DNA of 64,000 bases. It comes from Biomphalaria glabrata (lineage: Eukaryota > Mollusca > Gastropoda > Planorbidae). How positions within the stretch are numbered: position 1 is the stretch's first letter; the number at the start of each line of letters is the position of its first letter. The DNA lies in NCBI RefSeq assembly GCF_947242115.1, contig NC_074717.1:39514701-39578700 (forward strand), given 5' to 3'. Under the pieces are notes generated by a model that saw only the letters and a program-made list of their open reading frames with translations, did no database searches and had not been told where the DNA came from. A program made the translations under genes and the position numbers. This document shows, one piece after another, positions 55,579 through 64,000 of this stretch.

Positions 55579-58500
55579 TCAAAAATCATCCAAAGAAGCT
55601 TGCACAGCTAAATGTAGCATTGCATCATCATCCTGTTCAAAGTCCTGGAAGTAGAAATACAACAAAAAAATCAATGACACAAACTTTTAATTAGGATATA
55701 ACAAAACTATACAAAACACATGATGCTGCTAGAATATTTATGTATAGATCTGTCTTCAAAGGGGAGGCATGGTGGCTGAATGGTAAGGCGCTTGGCTTCC
55801 GAACTGGAGGTTCTGGGTTCAAATCTCGGTGAAGACTGTGATTTTTACTTTCGGGATCTTTAGTGTGCCTCTGAGTTCGCCCAGCTCTTATGGATACCTG
55901 ACATTAGTTGGGGAAAAGTAAAAGTGGCTGGTCATTGTGCTGGCCACATGACACCCTTGTTAACCATGGGCCACAAAAACATCAAAAAATCATCTGTCCT
56001 ATGGATTGAAAGGTCTGAAGGGGGAACTTTACTTTTGTTTTGTCTTCACTGACACATCTAGATGTTTCATTGGTGCTGCTTTCTACCACTTGAATCAGGG
56101 TCACAATCACTTGTGACTAAACAGGCCTATTCTAAAGTGGTACACTTTGCCACATTTCTTGCATGTAAAGATGACACAGTGGCTGCCTGGTCATGTTGCA
56201 TATGTTCAGTTTTGAACTTTGCCCACTGCCAAACTCCACAGTCCAGAGAAAGATTCTGAAGGAACATCTGAAACATATAAAACTAATGTTTCTATTTAAC
56301 AGCTATTCAATAGGCAGCATTTCCTCCTGAATATCCACATTCTCTATCCATACTGCTCCTTACTTCGATATTTCCTCCTGAATATCCCCATTCTCTATTC
56401 ATGCTGCTCCTTACTTGGATATTTCCTCCTGAATATCCCCATTCTCTATCCATACTACTCCTTACTTGGATATTTCCTCCTGAATATCCCGATTCTCTAT
56501 TCATACTGCTCCTTACTTGGATATTTCCTCCTGAATATCCCCATTCTCTATCCATACTGCTCCTTACTTGGATATTTCCTCCACAATATCCCCGTTCTCT
56601 ATCCATACTGCTCCTTACTTGGATATTTCCTCCTAAGCGATGAGAATAATTAGACTCATCAATTCTCAAAGCATTATTTGTATGTGAAGGTTTAGGTTTT
56701 CAAAACCTTTTTTTTTTGTAGCTTTGAGATAAGATGTGGGCTCTGTTAAATAGATAGCTATTAGAGTGGACTCTGTTAAATTGTTGGTGGTTCTGGTAGG
56801 TGAGGGTCATGTCAACATTGACCTTTAAGTAGTGAAGTGCTAAGCAGGCAAAACACTACCAATCAAAATGATTCATTTTTTTGAAATTTGGATGGTTGAG
56901 TATTGTTTGTTTTTTTTGCCTGGTTTTGTGTTGTTGCTAACTAGATTTGTCTAACTGGAGGTTCAATGGTTCTTGCCATAGTCAGGACTGTCCCTAATTT
57001 TGCTAAATTTGATTAATCATTTTTCTTGTTAAAAATTGATCCTTTTAGCTGCCTTTATATATGTAATCTGATAGACATACTTTTTTTTTTGAGATAACAT
57101 TATTAAGTTCTACCTAGAAAACTGAATTTGAAAATATTTTTTTCAAAATATTTACAAAACACTTTTCAATGCATACAGCTATATATATATGTATATATAT
57201 TTTATATTTATTTAAAGACTGTGCTCTGATGATTGGCAAAGAAGTTAAAACTTTTTATTTATCCAAATAATCAACCTTTGGAATTTATTTTTAAGAAACA
57301 TCAATCAATAGAGAAGATGATAACAACTTTACATATTCATGTGGTTAGCTATCAACAGAAGGAGGGGTGGGTTGTCTTGTGGTCAGAACAGCCACAAACA
57401 ACCATAGCCATGTGGTTACTAAATATAATGTGAAGATATTTAAAGTAAGTGTATGAAATTACCACATAAGTATCATAGTCAAATTTGTGTCTTGTGTGGA
57501 GGTGACGAAGAAAATTGGAACTCTTAAGATTCTGATCTCCCCAAGGCATGGAAGCACATATTGGACACACCTGTGTAAATTTTAACAAATAACTTATTAA
57601 CATACCTTATAGATATTTTATTATTAGATAACAAAACAACTCAGTATCAACAGAGTTCATGCTGCAGTTTCTGGGCTACTTATCTAAATACTTTTAAAAA
57701 CTTTTCTCAATTTTCGCAGACTGCGTATCTAAACAAAATATTTTGCACAAAGCAGAATCTCTTCAAAGAGGAGCTTTGCAGTGATCACCTCTTCAGTTTT
57801 AAGTCTGCAGTCAACAAATGTTGTAAACATTGCTGTCAAAGCAGAATCGGGTGTAAATGCCTTTATGTGATTTTTGCTTTATTTGGTTTAGCATAATACC
57901 AAGGAAGATAAAAAAAAAACATTTATCAAAAAAAAAATAAAAAAATCAACCCCACTATTTTCAATAGACTTACTTGACCCCACACACTCGAGTATATGGT
58001 CATTCTTTTAATGTGGAAGATCTATCATATCTAGTAACGTAGATAGTATGTCATTCAATCATGTGTCACTGAGAGAAATAAATTATCATCTAAGGCTAGC
58101 AGAGCTTTATGCCACCTTCAGATAAGAGTGAGCTGGAATGAGTCTCTTTGTCGTCTAACCAAAGTCTATGTTAAACTAGGCAATGATTATCACAATCCTT
58201 CTAAGAGCTATGAAAGTTGAGTCCTATATAGAACAAATTCTAAAGCAACAAGAAAGATTACGAAAAATGTGCCTACCTACCATAAATAGCATTGCACATT
58301 AAATAATAATGTTATAGAGAATACAATATGAACAGTATATAGACTAATGGTTGGAGCAACTTTTTCTAAGGGGAGATGACTGTTTGACACTCTTTTTCCA
58401 GAGCTCAGAAATGGAGAGCTAAACAAAAGGGTTGTAAAGATCAGATCAAACGTTAGCTTACTCTTGCTGAAACAGAGAAGAAAATCTGGCAGCAAATATC

Positions 58501-61500
58501 TGTCCAAAGAGTCAGACCTTAGCACAATTCAAGAACCACAGACTGACATCATTGAAGCAAAGCACATGAAAAGAGAAGGAGAATTTAAAATCCTAAAAAG
58601 ACTATATTCTGTCTGCATAAGAAATAAAAAAAGTAAACAAACATTTTTTTTTACAAAGGTATTTTTGTTTCAATTGTGACAATTGTATGCACCAGCATGC
58701 TTCATGGTGAATACTAAACTTTACTTTTCACATTCAGTACTCACCACTCTCTTCAAGTCATTATGATGGTCAGTACTACAGTGCTGTATAAGCTGGTCTC
58801 GTAAAAGGTTGGCTTTGTTACAATATGGACAAGAAAATGTAGATCTGTTGGGCACGCTACTGAGAACAAGAATAATTTTATTTTTAGTAAGAAGCTAATA
58901 TTAAACATATTTTGTTACATATCACAAAATATCAACCAGAGATAAGCCTGATATACAATAATAATAATTATTATTATCCATAAGGAAATTTTGTCTTAAA
59001 AGTTGTGCATTACACCAAACATAATAACTATAGAAAACCAAAATATACATTCACACCAGACTCACTCATAATATACATGTGAAAAAGTTTATATCAGGTA
59101 GTTTAATTTTAATGACTTGATTGCCAGGGGAACAAAAGAGTTTTTGTGTCTGTTTGTCTTTGCTATCGGTGTCTTGAATCTCTTTTGCGATGGTAAAATC
59201 CTAACCCTAAGTCCAGACCCAAATAGTGATTTTTTATTTTTAGAATCTTTTTAGCTTTCTTATGAATGTTTTTCTCAAACAGCTGCCCAAATGGGGCTTG
59301 TTTTTTTACCAATGACTTTACCAGCAGCATTTGGGATTCTATGATTTTAATGTTCAGATTGCCATACCAGGCAGTGATTTAAAACTTAAAATATTGCAGA
59401 TGTGAACGTGATAAAACATCACCAAGGCCATTTCGCTAACATTAAATGAAGACATTTTTCTAAGTAATCGTAATCTTTGCTGCTCTTTTTTTTTCTGATA
59501 TTATTAGTGTAAAATTTAATTTATAGTCGAAAACAGTACTAAGGTATTAAAAAGCTTGTACTATTTCAATGGTCTCTCCAGCTACAGAAACAATATCATT
59601 TTCCTTTTTTTCTCTATGAATATCGATTATCATTTCTCTCTCTCTATATATATAAATATATATAGATATAGATATATATTACAGTAAGATAAAAATAATA
59701 ATTAAACAAAAGAAAGACGTTGGGGTGAAGAGCAGGTTGGAAAAAAAAAAAAATAAGATAAGAAACACTTTAGACAAAACATACTATGTCAGATAATACT
59801 TGTTATTGCTAGTAATGAAATAAATAAGAAAAACAATATCATTACATACTTGTCTAAAAATTATGTTAACATAAACTGTAGTTTAATTTATCCTATTACA
59901 AAATGAAAACAAAATCAAGATTGATAAAATCAAAGTTATGTCTTTAGAATCCAGTTTCAATCAAATGTATCCATTTAAGAAAAATGTTTTCAAGCCTGAT
60001 CATTAGAGAGGTGAGAGTTGTTTATCTGCAAAACATTTTTTTGTTTTACCTGTGGGCGCCAAGTACTGTAGGTGCAGACTGTGTTAATATGTGCTGCATT
60101 CTCTGAGCAGCAGGACAAATAGACTTGTGTTGTTTCATCTTGCTGGCTGGTACCTGAAAAGATTACTACCATTGTATTATGCCTTGTCTACAAAGTTTAT
60201 TTTTACTATTCCTCTCATAAAGACAACCTGCAAGCATTAAACCACTGTTACATCAGATCTGAACAAAGTGGTTGTCTCCTTTCCATTAGGAAAAAACAGA
60301 AAGATTTAAAAACTCCTTTATACCACTTTCAGTCAGTGTTACAAGTTTATCTGTCATTATCAAGAAGTACATAGAAGTCTATTTTATAAAGCACTGTATG
60401 TATTTCGTGTGTGAATGTTGTTCATATCTGCATCTAGATTGTTATTTTTACAGTAGTTACGCTGAGGTGGTCAATAGTAGTCAAACTGAATTTCCATTTG
60501 ATTGGACCAATAAAAATTATCTTTTCTTTATCTTATAAGCTTGCAAACTCTTCATGGGTGGAAATTTGAGTGTTTATGAATAACTTTGGGAAAATGTTTA
60601 TGAATAACTTTGGGAAAATGTTTATGAATAACTTTGGGAAAATGTTTATGAATAACTTTGGGAAAAAGTTTATGAATAACTTTGGGAAAATGTTTATGAA
60701 TAACTTTGGGAAACTGTTTATGAATAACTTTGGGAAAAAGTTTATGAATAACTTTGGGAAAATGTTAATGAATAACTTTGGGAAAATGTTTATGAATAAC
60801 TTTGGGAAAATGTTTATGAATAACTTTGGGAAAAAGTTTATGAATAACTTTGGGGAAAAAAACAACAACTAGCTAATAAGCCACACAGGAGTGATGAGCC
60901 AGGTGACTGCTGACTGGGAAAATTTGAGAATCATGACACGACATACTACGAACTTAATTAATAGACACATTATAGAATAGATGAAAAAGTATACTAATAA
61001 AATCAAAACTCACAGAGTTATTGCAATCAGAGCAATTAATAATGCACCTTGACATTAAACGTTCAATGTGAGGAGCTGGACTTGTGGATTCTATGTAGCA
61101 TCTGCACTGTGGACAGTATGGGTCTAAGCTTAGACACAAATTCTGGAGGCAATCAAAACAGTACCTGTAAATATATAACAATTTAAGAATGATATCTCCT
61201 TAAGTATTATGTCACAAATCTCAATGTTTTTTTTACTAGTATTAAGTTCTTCGAAGTATCATACTAGGAGATGTACATTTTATCTTGTATGTGTAAACAA
61301 GTGAAGATTGCTGCTTGGTCAAACATTGAATGTTTGAAATTGATTGATAATTCTAAACAGCTTAAACAACCTTTTATATTATTGTAATTCTATCTAGAAA
61401 TCAGACAAGTCAACTTCTGGAGCATTTGATAGTCCATACTCAAACACAGGCATAGTCTTAAGGGTCAAATCCTCCAATCAATTGTCCCCTCCCAAAACAG

Positions 61501-62790
61501 TTTCCAACTTTTGAATTCAGATAGATAAGATAATTTATGGTCCAATCAAATGGAAATTCAGTTTGACTACAATTCGCCACCTCAGATTAACTACTGTAAC
61601 AATAACAATATAGATGCAAATACGAACAACATTCACACACAAAAAACATGCGCTTTATGAATTAGACCTCTATGTACTTCTTGATGATGACAGATGATAT
61701 AGCACCTTTGCTTATTTTTATCTTTTTTTTATCCTTTACTATAAGGCAAGCAATGAATGAAATGATGATTACATATTGTAAATATTTCTTCAGACCATCA
61801 GTTTCAGGCCTATAAGGAAAAAGAAGCATTTTACGAAAGACTCTTTTGAATTCTCCCTTTCCATTTCCTACACTACATTTTTTTATTTTGCATTGTGTCC
61901 TCTAAAAAAAAAATATTATTAACTGTAATTGTTTATTTAACCCCCTTTTGAATGTAGAGAAAAAACTGCTACAGAGTATAGTAGTCTTATCTACACACAT
62001 ACATGCACACACACAGAGAGAAAAAAGGCAGAAGATTTATCTTTTTTCATTCTAATAAGTTTATGTTTTAAATTTTAGTTAGACTGTGTCAATAAGAAAG
62101 TGGAAATGACATAAGGTTAATTCAAAATAAGTGGGCTTTAGAAAAAGGAAAGATAATATGAAGTCATTTTTGTGTTATTTCTAATTATACTTTTTATACA
62201 GATTGCGCCCACATTTGGGGAAATACCTAAAATAAAATACAAATGTTCAATAGAAAGTTTGCAGTCTTTCACAAATTACAATGTTAAGAATGTGAATCTG
62301 TCCAAAGGGCATCTTAGTGAGTTCCTAGTGAGTGCATAATTGGTAAAAAGAAAGTTTGTATAAAATTTTTTGCAAATTCGTTTGATAGTTTACGAGATCT
62401 TCTAATAGGTACTTAAATAAATTAGTGTTTTTTGTTGGGTTTTTTTTTTTTTTTGGAAATTTATATTATAAGATGTATTTTTAAAAATCTTTTCAAATTT
62501 TTTCTAGGGCACATCATTCAAAATGAAATGGATTACATTATTATTTAATAAACAATTTAGTTTTTAATTATACATATTTTTTTATTTAAAGTTCAGTAAA
62601 ATTAAGATGTCTAGCTTGAACAAACCAATAAAATTTTATTGAAGCCCAGAAGTTGAAAATTCTGAGGTACAGCAAATATATCACATCCTAAAACTTACAC
62701 ATGTTGGCATGGCTGTATGCAACAAGGTTTTGTATAACAGTCTTTACAGATCGCACACTCAAACTCTTGTTCACTAGGCTGTGCTGACAT
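55579..62790 (-). CDS. RNF166: RING-type E3 ubiquitin ligase, RNF166/RNF114 family (211 aa)
   Basis: Six coding exons in gene order: 62699-62790, 61014-61164, 60050-60153, 58745-58859, 57463-57570, 55579-55644 (stop TGA). All borders are GT-AG and the frame joins without a gap. Domains: C3HC4 RING (C12, C15, C28, H30, C33, C36, C48, C51); C2HC finger (C75, C78, H90, C94); zinc finger with [11 protein letters not shown] (C126, C129, H142, H147); zinc finger with [13 protein letters not shown] (C156, C159, H177, H182) and [19 protein letters not shown]; acidic UIM-like end (193-211). This order is that of RNF114, RNF125, RNF138 and RNF166. PNRSTF and KSSNFL favour RNF166, [11 protein letters not shown] also fits RNF114. 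Role: transfers ubiquitin from an E2 to substrates; vertebrate relatives act in innate immunity and autophagy. The start is the first ATG after an in-frame stop; an acceptor at 62841-62843 shows a 5' UTR intron upstream. Confidence 0.92.
55762..56040 (+). mobile_element. SINE-b, near full length, in RNF166-like intron 5
   Basis: Head GGCATGGTGGCTGAATGGTA, B-box-like GGTTCAAATCTC, body with TGACATTAGTTGGGGAAAAG and CACATGACACCCTTG, end GGGGAACTTTAC then T-rich. It is the best copy of the family here. Confidence 0.9.
56318..56636. repeat. Minisatellite, 51-bp unit, about 6 copies, in RNF166-like intron 5
   Basis: The unit holds GATATTTCCTCCTGAATATC, CCATTCTCTATCCATACTG and CTCCTTACTTG. The period is a multiple of three, so both strands look open, but it lies between two spliced exons of the minus-strand gene and is not coding. 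Confidence 0.93.
57180..57210. repeat. (TA)n microsatellite
   Basis: ATATATATATGTATATATAT in RNF166-like intron 5. Confidence 0.8.
60350..60531 (+). repeat. Inverted repeat arm 1 (intron 2 of RNF166-like gene)
   Basis: It pairs with 61529-61702 in inverted sense. Shared words include GTACATAGAAGTC or its partner, CATCTAGATTGTTATT, and TCCATTTGATTGGACCA. The match is about 85 per cent by eye. Confidence 0.88.
60571..60858. repeat. Minisatellite, 24-bp unit, 12 copies, in RNF166-like intron 2
   Basis: The unit is TTTATGAATAACTTTGGGAA plus AAWG. It stays open on both strands because 24 is a multiple of three, and would read as an 8-residue repeat, but it lies in an intron. Confidence 0.95.
61529..61702 (-). 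repeat. Inverted repeat arm 2 (intron 1 of RNF166-like gene)
   Basis: Reverse partner of 60350-60531. The arms flank exon 2, which codes the second half of the RING. Confidence 0.88.
61830..62340. repeat. Old dispersed repeat in RNF166-like intron 1
   Basis: It aligns loosely with 36390-37350 in gene B intron 3, in the same order of shared words, without the CT-rich and 22-bp arrays seen there. Confidence 0.5.
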
Positions 62791-62840
62791 AATGTCTATG
62801 CTCAAGTGGATAACAAAGAGATGTTTAAATGGAAGTTAAT
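62791..62840 (-). other. 5' UTR part of the first coding exon, RNF166-like gene
   Basis: On the - strand an acceptor (TTCACAG) is followed by ATTAACTTCC, an in-frame TAA and then the ATG at 62790. A further non-coding exon must lie upstream, beyond what I can place. Confidence 0.65.
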
Positions 62841-63149
62841 CTGTGAACACAAAAATAAGAGCAGTTAGTCAGAATCAAACAATAAAACAATGGAGAATTT
62901 TTAAAAATATATGTACTTTGCTGTAATAAAATTGTTACACAACAGTAGCACTAAATGGAAGCCTGTTCATAAATAACTTCCATCTTAATGTTTTGAAATA
63001 TATATTTACAAGTATTTATAAAATGTTGGCAGGGCTGTACAGGTGTTTTCTTTCCACCATATAAATGGAAGGTTGAATAACCCAACCTAATAAGTGTTGA
63101 ATGGATTTTAAGATTTACACGGTTTATGTAAACTGATAGACAACATGCT
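62841..63149. other. Upstream intron of the RNF166-like gene
   Basis: AT-rich. No promoter motif or exon recognised. Confidence 0.4.
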
Positions 63150-63345
63150 CCATATGCAAGTTTGTCCAAATACTCATTCTTCCATAGTGCTGTTGAGCAT
63201 GTAATGGGTTGCCTGAATCAGCCAGAAAAACCAACAACTTGGCAGAAATGGATCATTGATTAACATACATGGCTAAATTGACCTAGGGCAATGTGTAGGA
63301 TGTAATTATCTTTTTGAAAGTAACATCTTGTATTTTATAAAATAA
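63150..63345 (+). mobile_element. LINE 3' end, GATAA-tail family
   Basis: GCATGTAATGGGTTGCCTGA, GCCAGAAAAACCAACAACTT, GTAGGATGTAATTATC and AAAATAAGATAAGATTATG. Confidence 0.8.
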
Positions 63346-63379
63346 GATAAGATTATGAATGAATATTCAAATTTCATAA

Positions 63380-63590
63380 GAGCTTCGAATCCTGGGTTTT
63401 TTAATTTTGGGTTCTGTAGAGCCCATCTGAGTCCACTCAGCTCTAAGGGGTACCTGACTTAAGTTGGGGAAAGTAAAGGCGGATAGTCATTGTGCTGGCC
63501 ACATAACACCCTCATTAACCGTGAGCCACAGAAACAGATGACCTTTACGTCATCTGCCCTATAAGGTCTGAAAGGGGAACTTTACTTTTT
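63380..63590 (+). mobile_element. SINE-b copy, head truncated
   Basis: TTCGAATCCTGGG (B-box region), GGTACCTGACTTAAGTTGGG, CACATAACACCCTCATTAAC and GGGGAACTTTAC. Confidence 0.8.
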
Positions 63591-63594
63591 TTTT

Positions 63595-63770
63595 TTTTCA
63601 CTTTCAGGACAGAAGACCAACAAGTAAAGCAGCAATAATACGTAAAACACTGAACCAAAATTTACAAATACAAAACTTATTAAAATACTCAGAAAGACTT
63701 TTATAAAGATAAAGGCACACATTTCTTTTTCCATATGGATATGCTAGGACAAGTGCTCCTTCTTCTGAGT
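63595..63770 (+). mobile_element. LINE fragment, GATAA-tail family
   Basis: CAGGACAGAAGACCAACAAG and ACACTGAACCAAAATTTACA match the coding part at about 51100-51165; it then breaks near the ATATGCTAGGACAAG word. Confidence 0.7.
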
Positions 63771-64000
63771 ATTCAGCTGAACACAGCTTATTTTCTTAGA
63801 GTTAGGGATTTCCCCAATAGAACTCTAATTAATTTAAAAAAAAAACACTTAATATTACCTACAAAAAGGATGCTAAGAAAAATTAGCTTTAAGACAATTA
63901 ATACTAAATTTTAAAACATCATAATATTGTTTTTTATGTTATAATAAAGATTTCATCATGTTGATTCTGGCGTGATTGGGGAAATCCCACACCAGCATGA

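Noticed and set aside
56307-56669. A 120-codon minus-strand repeat protein
   Set aside because: 51-bp minisatellite in intron 5 of the ubiquitin ligase gene; the spliced exons on either side join in frame without it.
60533-60872. FMNNFGK and INIFPKLF repeat proteins on both strands
   Set aside because: Products of a 24-bp minisatellite inside an intron with no splice or domain support.

Overview
The window looks like a piece of a mollusc nuclear genome, probably a heterobranch (pulmonate-type) snail. The grounds are AT-rich DNA, host genes split by spliceosomal introns with GT/AG borders, many tRNA-derived SINEs, 5'-truncated LINE tails, hAT-like MITEs and minisatellites. The phylum is an inference from this mix; no rRNA or mitochondrial marker is present to fix it. 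Most open frames over 60 codons here are repeat-derived or chance.

Layout. 1-9547 is a Ty3/gypsy-like LTR retrotransposon. Its 5' LTR is cut by the window edge, it has a long leader with an old hAT element inside, it has one uninterrupted gag-pol frame (3607-8271), and its 3' LTR matches the 5' LTR base for base where both can be read. Its pol order is protease, integrase, reverse transcriptase, RNase H, the order known from the Gmr1 group. 9548-16800 is intergenic: LINE debris, MITEs, micro- and minisatellites. 16813-51905 holds three head-to-tail genes on the + strand (A 16813-22339, B 29959-38145, C 45901-51905). Each has five coding exons and encodes a secreted protein of 177-180 residues of the ML (MD-2-related lipid-recognition) superfamily, closest in layout to the ganglioside GM2 activator. 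Exons 2 and 4 are exactly 84 and 56 nt in all three, all intron phases agree, and three N-glycosylation sequons sit at matching places. The genes lie about 7.6-7.8 kb apart, and their introns and spacers are packed with SINEs, LINE tails, hAT-like MITEs, two copies of a 2.2-kb TIR element, a solo LTR and long minisatellites. 52330-55570 has no recognisable gene. 55579-62790 on the - strand is a six-exon gene for a RING/C2HC/C2H2/UIM-like E3 ubiquitin ligase of the RNF166/RNF114 family (211 residues). 62841-64000 is its upstream side, with more LINE and SINE pieces.

Functional picture. The three GM2-activator-like genes form a local tandem family likely to make secreted or lysosomal lipid-binding glycoproteins; B has the most changed lipid-entry loop. 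The ubiquitin ligase is an unrelated convergent neighbour. No prokaryote-type system, CRISPR array or structural RNA gene was found.
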